The notes beneath the pieces were generated by a model that ran no database searches, was not told where the DNA came from, and worked only from the letters and a program-made list of their open reading frames with translations. From Bin87 sp965261925 (GTDB lineage Bacteria; Chloroflexota; Dehalococcoidia; Lucifugimonadales; UBA3495), in the NCBI GenBank assembly GCA_965261925.1, contig OZ253486.1, positions 744,001-808,000 of the forward strand: DNA of 64,000 bases, in the 5' to 3' direction. Each line of letters begins with the position of its first letter. The first letter of the stretch is position 1. The translations under genes and the position numbers were made by a program. This document shows positions 15,018-23,800 of this stretch, piece by piece.

Positions 15018-16025
15018 ATGACCACCTCCGCCCGCATCCTCATCACCGACTTCGTCTGGCCCTCCACTGGGCCGGAGCGGGAGGTGCTGGCTGCCGGCTT
15101 CGGCGACGGCGTTGAGGTGGTGGAGGCGCCGGACGGGTCGGAGGCGACGCTGGCGGCGCTCGCGGCGGACTGCGACGGCATCATGACGTGCTTCGCGCAG
15201 GTCACGCCGACGGTGGTGCGGGCGGCGCAGCGGTGTCGCGTCATCAGCCGGTACGGAGTGGGCGTGGACAACATCGCCGTGGACGTGGCGACGGAACTGG
15301 GTATTCCGGTGACCTACGTGCCCGACTACTGCGTGGATGAGGTCAGCGACCACGTGATGGCGCTGCTGCTGACCTGGAACCGGCAGGTCGGGTTCTATGA
15401 CGGCGTGGCCAAGGCGGGACGCTGGGAGGGCACGCCGTCGCCGCACCCGCTGACCCGCCTGCGTGGGCAGACCATCGGCATCCTCGGGTTCGGCCGCATC
15501 GGTCGCGCGGTGGCGGACAAGGCCAGAGCCTTCGGGCTGGATGTGGTAGTCTTCGATCCCTACCGGCCGGCCGACGCGACGCTGCCCGACGGCGTGTCGG
15601 CCGCGTCGCTGGACGACCTATTGGCCGCATCCGACTACGTCACGGTGCATACGCCGTTGAACGATGAGACGCGGGGGTCGATTGGCCGTGCGGCGTTTGA
15701 GCGCATGAAAACCTCCGCGTACATCATCAACTGCGCGCGGGGACCCATCATCGACGAGCCGGCGTTGATCGAGGCGTTGCGCGGCGGGCAGATCGCCGGC
15801 GCTGGCCTCGACGTGATGGAGTCGTCTGCGCCGCCGGTGGACCACCCGCTATTCGGGATGGACAACGTGATCGCGACGCCCCACGTCGCCTTCCTTTCGC
15901 AGCAGTCGGTGCTGGAACTCGAGGTGCGCACGGCGCGGGCCACGGTGGACGTGTTGCAGGGGCGCATGCCGGAGTTCCTGGTGAATCCGGCGGTGCTGCC
16001 CCACTCGCGGGTGGCATTACAATAG
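15018..16025 (+). CDS. D-isomer-specific 2-hydroxyacid dehydrogenase
   Basis: The 335-residue protein has the two-domain form of phosphoglycerate/glycerate dehydrogenases. It shows an NAD-binding motif GILGFGRIGRAVA (Rossmann), the active-site arginine in NCARGPIIDE, a following acidic residue region and a C-terminal histidine in VIATPHVAFLS. No ACT domain is present, so it is not a feedback-regulated SerA. It reduces 2-oxoacids to D-2-hydroxyacids or the reverse; the specific substrate is unknown. I chose ATG 15018 because the family motif starts there (ARILITDFVW); TTG 14985 is in frame upstream. Confidence 0.92.
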   Translation: MTTSARILITDFVWPSTGPEREVLAAGFGDGVEVVEAPDGSEATLAALAADCDGIMTCFAQVTPTVVRAAQRCRVISRYGVGVDNIAVDVATELGIPVTYVPDYCVDEVSDHVMALLLTWNRQVGFYDGVAKAGRWEGTPSPHPLTRLRGQTIGILGFGRIGRAVADKARAFGLDVVVFDPYRPADATLPDGVSAASLDDLLAASDYVTVHTPLNDETRGSIGRAAFERMKTSAYIINCARGPIIDEPALIEALRGGQIAGAGLDVMESSAPPVDHPLFGMDNVIATPHVAFLSQQSVLELEVRTARATVDVLQGRMPEFLVNPAVLPHSRVALQ

Positions 16026-16052
16026 CGATATGCCGGTCATTCGAGCCGCAAC

Positions 16053-16156
16053 GAGATTGCCACGCTGCGTTCGCAATGGCATTCGAGATTGACGCGCTAC
16101 GCTCGCGATAGTATTCGAGATTGCCACGCTACGCTCGCAATGATATTTGAGATTGA
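16053..16156. repeat. Array of related ~33-bp repeats
   Basis: Three partial copies of gagattgccacgct-cgctcg followed by caat and a short AT-rich tail lie head to tail between the dehydrogenase and the MBL-fold gene. The unit is related to the inner palindrome of the MITE at 9697. There are no spacers of equal length, so this is not CRISPR. Confidence 0.75.
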
Positions 16157-16177
16157 CGCCCGGTACTGGCACTGACA

Positions 16178-17017
16178 ATGGGGAACATGGAGGACAATTT
16201 GGCGACGACAGGATTTACCATCAGCTACCTGGGCACCGGTTCGGGCGGCTGCATCATGCGCAACCACACGGCCATCGTAGTCGAATGTCCCACCGGGGAG
16301 CGCATCCTGCTGGACGCGGCGTCGGGCAACACGGTGCTGCGTCACGGGCAGGCGTTGGGCATGTCGCCCACTGATTTCGACCACTGCCTGCTGAGCCACA
16401 GCCATGCCGACCACTGCGAAGGGCTGCCACACATTGAGATGCAGCGCAGCCGCCGCAATCCCGCCGAGCAGCCGATGCAACTCTATGGCTCGGAGCGGGC
16501 GTTAGCAGACATCGGAACGCTGCTGGCCTTTCCCACGCGGGGCCTCAACGTGGACGCCGACGGTGCCCTGCGGACGGACGGGCGGCGGTCGATTACCTTC
16601 CGCCCCACCGAACCGGGAGAATGGGTCCAGCTGACGCCGGGCGTGCGGGCCAGGTGCGCGCCAGTAAACCACATTGGCGGGGCCATCGCCTGGCGAGTTG
16701 AATCGGGCGGGCACGCGGTGGTGTTTTCGGGCGACACCCGCTGGTGTCCGGAACTGGCCGATCTGGCGCATGGCGCGACGCTGCTGATCCACGAGGCCTT
16801 CTGCACCGAGGACGACCGCAGCCAGGCGGACAATGTGGCGCACGCCACTGCGGCGGAGGCGGGACGGATCGCCCAGATGGCCGGCGTCGGATCGCTGACG
16901 CTCACGCACATCGACAACGCTTTCCACGCCGACACCGAGCCACTGGCGGCGGAGGCGCGGTCCGTGTACGACGGGCCGGTGGCGGTGGCGGAGGACTGCT
17001 GGCAACAGCGGGTGTAG
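16178..17017 (+). CDS. MBL-fold metallo-hydrolase (RNase Z/AtsA-like)
   Basis: The 279-residue protein begins with strands TGFTISYLGTGSGGCIMRNH and carries the zinc motif HSHADH at residues 74-79. Later ligands are NHIGG (about 169), SGDTRW (about 190) and a C-terminal THIDN. This order matches ElaC/arylsulfatase-like hydrolases, which use one or two zinc ions; the long substrate-gating arm of true tRNase Z is not evident. The substrate is unknown. The start is ATG 16178 or 16187. Confidence 0.9.
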   Translation: MGNMEDNLATTGFTISYLGTGSGGCIMRNHTAIVVECPTGERILLDAASGNTVLRHGQALGMSPTDFDHCLLSHSHADHCEGLPHIEMQRSRRNPAEQPMQLYGSERALADIGTLLAFPTRGLNVDADGALRTDGRRSITFRPTEPGEWVQLTPGVRARCAPVNHIGGAIAWRVESGGHAVVFSGDTRWCPELADLAHGATLLIHEAFCTEDDRSQADNVAHATAAEAGRIAQMAGVGSLTLTHIDNAFHADTEPLAAEARSVYDGPVAVAEDCWQQRV

Positions 17018-17366
17018 GCTGACCATCCACGCGTACCCGTTTTGTGTCTGCGAGCACCGACGCGGCAATCCCGCTGCCGGCACGCTGACCGATCCGCTTC
17101 ATGGATTGCCCGGCTTCACTCACAAGGACAGTCTGAACGCAGGTCCCTACGCGTCCGGGGCGCCCATGCTTGCAACATATCAGAGTTCATAATATATTAT
17201 ATCTATGTACGCGATAATCTTGCCGGGCAAATGCCGGTTAGAACGACAGCCGGAGTGCCTGCCAGCGGCTGCGCCCACCGGTCACGCGGTGTGTCTGCGG
17301 TTTTATGGCATGGGAAATGTGCCGTTGTATAATCGAGTATGAACATTCACCTTCAGGAGGTTTTAG
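17018..17366. other. Intergenic region with promoter signals
   Basis: There is no gene in this stretch. It holds an end of the TCACGCGTACCC-type MITE at 17029-17038, an AT-rich block around 17180-17220 and a perfect TATAAT at 17328-17333. That box lies 33 bases before the next start and is the likely -10 of the YtxH gene; the -35 is unclear (TTATGG at 19 bases). Confidence 0.45.
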
Positions 17367-17585
17367 ATGAACCGCACTCAACGTGATTTGATACTGCTGG
17401 CCGCAGGCATCGGCGTCGGGGTTGGCCTCGGCATGCTGCTGGCGCCCCGCAGCGGACAGGAGACCCGACTGGCCTTGACTCGCAGCGCCAATGAGGCCGT
17501 CGGTCGCGGCCGCGGTTATTGGGAGCGCATTCGCAGCCGGATCGCCGCCGGCGAAAGCGACGAACAGTTGGACACCGAAGAGTAG
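17367..17585 (+). CDS. YtxH-domain protein
   Basis: The 72-residue protein consists of one N-terminal membrane helix with a glycine zipper (LILLAAGIGVGVGLGMLLAP), the typical APRSGQETR motif of the YtxH family and an amphipathic, charged tail. Such proteins are often stress-related and sit in the inner membrane; the molecular role is not established. The start ATG 17367 follows a near-perfect ribosome site (CAGGAGGTTTTAG). A strong terminator follows. Confidence 0.85.
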   Translation: MNRTQRDLILLAAGIGVGVGLGMLLAPRSGQETRLALTRSANEAVGRGRGYWERIRSRIAAGESDEQLDTEE

Positions 17586-17596
17586 TGTCAACCGAC

Positions 17597-17640
17597 TGCC
17601 GGGGCGACGGCCCGTTTCGCCGTCGCCCCGGCAATTTTTG
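17597..17640 (+). terminator. Rho-independent terminator
   Basis: A perfect 15-bp stem (TGCCGGGGCGACGGC with GCCGTCGCCCCGGCA, loop CCGTTTC) is followed by ATTTTTG. It ends the YtxH transcript. Confidence 0.92.
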
Positions 17641-17682
17641 TGCCCTCTCGGGTTTGCGCCCTCTTGGGAAGGACAGCTGGAT

Positions 17683-17976
17683 ATGTCACCTGACGTCGTG
17701 TCGATTATCCGGGATATTGCAATTATCGTGATGGCAATCATGGTTGCCGTGGCGGCGGTGGCGCTCACCGTCGTGACGCTGAAAATATACCCGAAGGTGA
17801 AGCGGGCAGCGACCAATTTCGAAGCTTCTTCGTGCCTGATGCTGGATACCGCTGCACGGATCTCCAGCCTGGTGGCCGCGGGCAGCGAAGTGGGCGCGTT
17901 CGTTTGGGACTTGGTCACCAGGCTGCGCGGTCGCGGTGATGACAAGTCGGATGATGCCGGCAACTCGCCTAGCTGA
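17683..17976 (+). CDS. Small single-pass membrane protein (DUF948-like)
   Basis: From ATG 17683 (preceded by GGAAGGACAGCTGG) the 97-residue product has an N-terminal membrane helix (IAIIVMAIMVAVAAVALTVV) followed by an amphipathic helix (YPKVKRAATNFEASSCLML) and a charged tail. The arrangement is like DUF948 and YtxH-type envelope proteins, which often occur side by side as they do here. The function is unknown. Confidence 0.7.
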   Translation: MSPDVVSIIRDIAIIVMAIMVAVAAVALTVVTLKIYPKVKRAATNFEASSCLMLDTAARISSLVAAGSEVGAFVWDLVTRLRGRGDDKSDDAGNSPS

Positions 17977-18070
17977 AGCGCCGTCGGTTCAGTCCGATGT
18001 TGGCGCGGTTTTACCCTTTGGACCGTCCACACCTGCGGCGGGCCGGTTTTGCTTTTTGAGCATGTTCTCC

Positions 18071-18100
18071 TTGTAGACGTTCGGGAGGCTAAGTTATAAT
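18071..18100 (+). promoter_or_regulatory. Probable promoter of prfA
   Basis: TTGTAG at 18071 and TATAAT at 18095 are separated by 18 bases and lie 30 bases before the prfA start. The -10 is perfect; the -35 matches four of six positions of TTGACA. Confidence 0.55.
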
Positions 18101-18130
18101 CAGAAGGTAGTTTCCTTTTTAGCGCGGTGC

Positions 18131-19213
<1,083 letters not shown>

Positions 19214-19277
19214 TCTCACAGTTTACTACCAACATGTCCCGGGGCGGCCGCAGGGTCGCCCTCGCCGATTGGCCGCT

Positions 19278-20162
19278 ATGCCCAACCTCCGCACCGTAAT
19301 CCAGGAAACCCACCGCACCCTGGAATCCGCCAGCATACCGGACGCCCGCCTTGAGGCCGAGGTGATGGTGATGGACGTCATGCGGATGCCACGCCACGCC
19401 ATCTTTGCGGAACAGGAATCCCAGGTCTCTCCCCAACAACAGGAGCAACTGGCCGCCATCGTTACCCGGCGCCTCACCCGAGAACCGTTGGCTTACATCC
19501 TGAACTACCGCGAGTTCTACGGCGTCAACCTGCTGGTGAACCCGGCCGTGCTGATACCCCGTCCCGAGACCGAGACCATGGTGGAGCACGCGCTGTTCAT
19601 GGCGTTGATGGGCATGGAGAGCCGCGAACTGGTGATTGCCGACGTGGGAACCGGGACCGGCGCCATCGCCGTCAACCTGGCCATCCACCTGCCGGCGGCG
19701 CGGATCTACGCCAGCGACGCCTACGACGCTACCCTGGACGTCGCCGCGTACAACGTTCGCATGCACAATGTCGCCGATCGTGTCACCCTGCTGAAGGGCG
19801 ACCTTCTAGAGCCGCTGCCCGAGCCGGTGGACGTCATCGTCGCCAACCTGCCCTACCTGCCCACCGAGCGCATTCCCACCCTGCAACCGGAAGTCCAATG
19901 GGAGCCGGTCGCCGCGTTGGACGGCGGAGCAGACGGCCTGGACCACGTCCGGCGTCTGCTGTCCCAGGCCGCGGAATCGCAAGAGGATGGGGACAACCGA
20001 CTAAAACCCCATGGAGTAATCCTATTGGAGATGGACCCGGAGCAGATGACCGAGGCCCAATCGTTAGCGTCCGAAGCATTCCCTGAAGCAGAAATCACCG
20101 TTGAGCCAGACCTTGCGGGTTTGGACCGAGTATTGTCGGTCAGCCTGGCCGGCAATCTTTAG
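19278..20162 (+). CDS. prmC: Release-factor glutamine N5-methyltransferase
   Basis: The 294-residue product has a helical N-terminal domain and an S-adenosylmethionine-binding Rossmann domain with ADVGTGTGAIAVNLA (motif I) and ANLPYLP in place of the usual NPPY catalytic motif; NLPY keeps the proline and tyrosine that hold the glutamine substrate. PrmC methylates the GGQ glutamine of release factors. It lies 64 bases behind prfA. I chose ATG 19278, where family similarity (MPNLRTVIQETHRTLESASI) starts; the upstream frame overlaps prfA. Confidence 0.94.
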   Translation: MPNLRTVIQETHRTLESASIPDARLEAEVMVMDVMRMPRHAIFAEQESQVSPQQQEQLAAIVTRRLTREPLAYILNYREFYGVNLLVNPAVLIPRPETETMVEHALFMALMGMESRELVIADVGTGTGAIAVNLAIHLPAARIYASDAYDATLDVAAYNVRMHNVADRVTLLKGDLLEPLPEPVDVIVANLPYLPTERIPTLQPEVQWEPVAALDGGADGLDHVRRLLSQAAESQEDGDNRLKPHGVILLEMDPEQMTEAQSLASEAFPEAEITVEPDLAGLDRVLSVSLAGNL

Positions 20163-20240
20163 GGTCCGAGAGGTCCGCTATCGTTGCTATCGTTGCCATC
20201 AGCCGGTCCGCCAACATCGCCGTGCCAGTGTGAGCGCACC

Positions 20241-20987
20241 ATGCGTGCCCTGATCGTCTCGGATATCCACGCCAACCTGCAGGCATTCGACGCGGTGCTG
20301 GCCGATGCGGAATATGCCGGCGGATACGACGTGGTGTGGTTCCTGGGTGACCTGGTGGGCTACGGATCAGAGCCTGGCGCATGCATTGATCGCCTGCGGA
20401 GACTGCCCCATATCGCCGTGGCCGGCAACCATGACCACGCCGTAACGGGCAAACTGAACCCCGACCGGTTCAACGGCGCGGCTCGCGCCGCGGCGCTGTG
20501 GACGGCCCAACAACTTGCCGACGACGAAATGGAGTACCTGACCGCGCTGCCCGAGGTGCGGCCGGAGGGAGAGTTCACCCACGTCCACGGCAGTTTGCGT
20601 GACCCCGTCATGGAATATCTCATCAGCGAGCCGGCGGCCCTGGCCACTTTTGCCCTGATGGAAACGCCCTTTTGCCTGGTTGGACACTCCCACTACCCGT
20701 TGGTCTGGACGGAAGACACCGGCCAAGCCAACGTCGAACTGCTGGACCCGTCCGCCCCGCTGTGCCTGCGAACCGAGCAGCGGATGATCATCAACCCGGG
20801 AAGCGTGGGCCAACCCCGGGACGGAGACTGGCGAGCGTCCTACCTGGTCTACGACAGTGACTTGGGAGGCGCCGCCGGCGTTTTGCATCACCGCCGCGTC
20901 GAATACGACCTGGCCGGAGCGCAGAACGGGATACTGACCGCGGGTCTTCCGGAGTCGCTGGCGATCCGCCTGGCAAGCGGACACTAG
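20241..20987 (+). CDS. Calcineurin-like metallophosphoesterase (YfcE/ApaH type)
   Basis: The 248-residue product shows the ordered metal motifs of the family: SDIHANLQAF (DxH), FLGDLVGYG (GDxxxxG), AGNHDHAV (GNHD) and VGHSHYPL (GHxH) plus INPGSVGQPRD. Two metal ions are used to cleave phosphoesters or diesters. The compact size and GSVGQPRD motif fit YfcE-like phosphodiesterases. The start is ATG 20241. It lies in the same direction as prmC, 78 bases behind. Confidence 0.92.
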   Translation: MRALIVSDIHANLQAFDAVLADAEYAGGYDVVWFLGDLVGYGSEPGACIDRLRRLPHIAVAGNHDHAVTGKLNPDRFNGAARAAALWTAQQLADDEMEYLTALPEVRPEGEFTHVHGSLRDPVMEYLISEPAALATFALMETPFCLVGHSHYPLVWTEDTGQANVELLDPSAPLCLRTEQRMIINPGSVGQPRDGDWRASYLVYDSDLGGAAGVLHHRRVEYDLAGAQNGILTAGLPESLAIRLASGH

Positions 20988-21065
20988 CAAACTTGACGGT
21001 TTTCGCTTCCCGCCATTAAACTTTTTACGACACCCGCTCGCCTTAGAGCAAGTCGAGGTACCATC

Positions 21066-22775
21066 ATCGCTATTCAACATGTCAATGGCAACGCCGCATT
21101 CAGTGAAGACGTAGCACTATTCATCGACTGGGAGAACTTCAAAATCAGCCTGGCGGTACGGGGCAGGACGCCCAACGTGTCCGCGCTGAAAGAGGAAGTC
21201 TCCAACCACGGACGCGTTGTAGTCGGCAAGGCATATGCCGACTGGGTTTCCCGCGCACCCGAACTCAAGGGAGCCAGTCAGTTCATCCTTGACCCGCCGT
21301 CATTGTACGCAGCAGGCATCGAGCCGGTATACGTGCCCACGCGTTTGCCCCTGCGCGGATCCTACCAGTCCGGTCGCACCGTCAGCGTCAAAAACAGCGT
21401 CGACGTGAAAATGACCGCGGACTGCATCGACACTGCGCACAACTTTCCCAACATAAACACGTTCGTCCTCGTGTCCGGGGACTCCGACTTCATCCACGTC
21501 ATCAACTCCCTGCGCGCGGTCGGCAAACGCGTTCTCGTGGTTGGCGTGTCCTGGGCCACCTCCCGGCGCATGGCCGACCATGTCGACGGGCTGATTTTTT
21601 ACGACGCTGACGTCGACCCGATTGACGCTGAGGAACCCGAATCGGCTTTCCAGCGCGCTCCGGCGCAACGCGGCCGCCCACAGCCGGCCGCCACCCTGAC
21701 CAACCCGGGCCGCCACCAATTGCCCGAGGTAATCCGCGCGATTGAAGACGTGATCCGAACGGAGCGGGCCGCCGGCCATACGCTGCTCCTCACGTCCCTC
21801 AAGCAGCGTTTGGTGCGCCGCATCGCCGGTTTCGACGAGCGCAAGCTCGGCTTCTCGGGTTTCAAGAAGCTCATGCTGCGCGTGGCCGAAGAGGGCAAAA
21901 TCAAGATACGCAGCGTGGATCTCGTGGACTGGATCCTGATGGCCGACGAGCCCGATCCCGAACCGGTGGCCAGGGACGATGACGACGTTGATCTGGATGC
22001 TGACGAGACCTACCGGGACGAAGACGCCGCGGAAGATGTGACCCGTGACGAAGTCGGTGAGATGCGTTACCGATCGTACGAAACTGCGGACGATAATTTC
22101 GATGACGAGGCTGAGACCGACCGGTCAGACGCCCGGATGACTGCGCCGGCACAGACCGACGTGCCAACCCAGGTTGCCCCGGCCGCCGCCGTTCCCGACG
22201 AGTCCGAGCTGGAACAATCCCGACTGGACCAATCCCTCGTCGATGCCATCGCCGCCATGGACCTTCCCGACTCCGGCGACCCCGAGGGCGACGCTTCCCG
22301 CATCGCGGACCTGGTGGCAATGAGCCACTTCCTCCAGGATCGCGACGGCGCCGACGCCGTCATGTTCCAGGCATTGTGCAACGAGATCAGCGAAGCGCTA
22401 ACCGCCGGCATCAGCGCCGGTGACGTTACCATCTGCAAGCACTGGGGTGACTCGCCCGACCTGGTGGCGCGCAACCTGATCACCCGCTACGTGCGAACCC
22501 TGATGTCCAACGGCCTGTTCCAGTATCGCAACATCAACTTCAGGGATCCGGAGACGAACCGCGCACGGCGACGGCGGGTCTTCGGCCTGAACCGGGAACA
22601 TCCGGTGGTGAGCGCCGCGCTGGCAGCGCGGCTCGGGCCATCCTATGAGCCGCCGGCCGACGAAATGACCGCCACCAACGACGCCATCGCCGCGCCGCCG
22701 GTGGACGATCACGGCTCCGCGGAGGCGGACCGCGCGGAAACGGCTGAAGAGGCGGAAGTAATCGCCTTCAGCTGA
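21066..22775 (+). CDS. NYN-domain (LabA/LOTUS-like) protein with non-canonical start
   Basis: The N-terminal NYN/PIN-like domain starts ALFIDWENFKISLAV (first acidic residue), goes on with VDVKMTADCID and VLVSGDSDFIHVINSLRAVG (second acidic cluster) and is followed by an OST-HTH/LOTUS-like segment (ERAAGHTLLLTSLKQRLVRR), a long acidic linker and a C-terminal helical domain. Such proteins act on RNA. No ATG, GTG or TTG exists in frame between the upstream stop (20994) and GTG 21177, and starting at 21177 would remove the catalytic FIDWEN. GAGG at 21055-21058 lies seven bases before ATC 21066, so an ATC (or ATT 21072) start is the best guess. If the start is 21177 instead, the domain is broken. 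Confidence 0.8.
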   Translation: MAIQHVNGNAAFSEDVALFIDWENFKISLAVRGRTPNVSALKEEVSNHGRVVVGKAYADWVSRAPELKGASQFILDPPSLYAAGIEPVYVPTRLPLRGSYQSGRTVSVKNSVDVKMTADCIDTAHNFPNINTFVLVSGDSDFIHVINSLRAVGKRVLVVGVSWATSRRMADHVDGLIFYDADVDPIDAEEPESAFQRAPAQRGRPQPAATLTNPGRHQLPEVIRAIEDVIRTERAAGHTLLLTSLKQRLVRRIAGFDERKLGFSGFKKLMLRVAEEGKIKIRSVDLVDWILMADEPDPEPVARDDDDVDLDADETYRDEDAAEDVTRDEVGEMRYRSYETADDNFDDEAETDRSDARMTAPAQTDVPTQVAPAAAVPDESELEQSRLDQSLVDAIAAMDLPDSGDPEGDASRIADLVAMSHFLQDRDGADAVMFQALCNEISEALTAGISAGDVTICKHWGDSPDLVARNLITRYVRTLMSNGLFQYRNINFRDPETNRARRRRVFGLNREHPVVSAALAARLGPSYEPPADEMTATNDAIAAPPVDDHGSAEADRAETAEEAEVIAFS

Positions 22776-22796
22776 CGACACTGACGAACCGGTGCG

Positions 22797-22836
22797 AGGC
22801 GGGTCCCCCGGCAGGGTGCGGCCCGCCTAACTTTTT
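22797..22836 (+). terminator. Terminator-like hairpin behind the NYN gene
   Basis: AGGCGGG at 22797 pairs with CCCGCCT ending at 22828, enclosing GC-rich inner sequence, and is followed by AACTTTTT. The T run touches the stop of the opposing gene, as expected between convergent genes. Confidence 0.65.
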
Positions 22837-23324
22837 CAGGACTCGCCAAGTTCGTCCCGTGCCCAGAGGGCGAGCGCCTTGCCCGGCGCCGTGATCTCCG
22901 CAACGGCCATGTAGTAGTGGTCCCGCCACCCGTGTTCCGGCAGGCCGGCGAACAGCATCAGGTTCAGCGGGTACTCCTCGCTGTCCGTGACGCGCCGGAA
23001 ATCGTCGCGGAACAGGAACGTGGGCTTGCCCAACGCGATCGCGATGCCGAGCTCGACCATCACTCCCTCGTCAGGCGGCGTTCCGTTCACGACGGCAAAG
23101 ATCGCGTCGGCGTCGCGCACGTCCTGGCAATCGGCCAGGGCGATCCGGTGCGCCCAGCCCGGCTTCGAGAGGTCAACCTGGTTATTGCGCTGGAAGGGCT
23201 CCCATACCTCCAGGTCCAGGCTCTCCAGCGCCGCGATGAGTTCGGGGAGCAGCCGCGTTTTCTGCTGCTCCGAAAAACCGTACGGGTTGGCCAGGTAGAC
23301 CGTTTTTTGTTTCGAGGACGTCAC
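22836..23324 (-). CDS. Nucleoside 2-deoxyribosyltransferase-family protein
   Basis: The 162-residue product begins with VYLANPYGFSEQQKTRLLPE, then contains WAHRIALADCQDVRDADAIF and DEGVMVELGIAIALGKPTFL. These are the substrate loop, the DxxxxxxADxxFA pattern and the catalytic glutamate motif (EGxxVELGxA) of the deoxyribosyltransferase fold. Enzymes of this type exchange bases between deoxynucleosides or hydrolyse deoxynucleotides. The protein is cytoplasmic. It faces the NYN gene tail to tail. Confidence 0.85.
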   Translation of the reverse strand: MTSSKQKTVYLANPYGFSEQQKTRLLPELIAALESLDLEVWEPFQRNNQVDLSKPGWAHRIALADCQDVRDADAIFAVVNGTPPDEGVMVELGIAIALGKPTFLFRDDFRRVTDSEEYPLNLMLFAGLPEHGWRDHYYMAVAEITAPGKALALWARDELGES

Positions 23325-23347
23325 AACCGTCGGACCCCCATCTCAAG

Positions 23348-23782
23348 TTATGCGCGGGCGGCTTCCCGCCAGAGGCGGCAACCGGTGACGCCCAACACGA
23401 TGGGCAGGACAGTGTCCACCACGGCCCAGATCACCCACGGGGTGTGGTTGTCACCTTGGCTCACGTCGCCGGTCGCCAGGAAAGCGAACCAGTTGTGCAG
23501 AAACAAAATCGTGATCACTGTGGTGGCATAGAAGGTGACGTTGGCCTCGAGATACCCGCGAGACACGGAGTCGCCGGCCTCGCGGTCGCTGGCTCGCTTC
23601 TTATGGATGTAGTTGAAACCCATCCCCAGTGCCAGGCCAATCAGCATCAACACGTCCAGCACGTGCCAGACCGCGAGCACATTGATTGCACCCACCAGGA
23701 ATAGGTTGATGATGAAGAAAACCGCGACCACTACTGAGATGCCGACCAGATATGCGCCGGCAAGTTTCTTTATTGCTTCCAT
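23348..23782 (-). CDS. Four-helix membrane protein (unknown)
   Basis: The 144-residue protein has about four hydrophobic helices (YLVGISVVVAVFFIINLFLV, VLAVWHVLDVLMLIGLALGM, FYATTVITILFLHNWFAFLA, WVIWAVVDTVLPIVLGVTG). No functional motif is recognised. It lies 18 bases behind purL on the same strand and may be cotranscribed by proximity only. Confidence 0.65.
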   Translation of the reverse strand: MEAIKKLAGAYLVGISVVVAVFFIINLFLVGAINVLAVWHVLDVLMLIGLALGMGFNYIHKKRASDREAGDSVSRGYLEANVTFYATTVITILFLHNWFAFLATGDVSQGDNHTPWVIWAVVDTVLPIVLGVTGCRLWREAARA

Positions 23783-23800
23783 GCCATGACTCCTTCGCGC

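Noticed and set aside
16053..16156. Possible CRISPR array
   Set aside because: Units are imperfect and directly adjacent with no unique spacers of equal length; they match the inner part of a MITE.
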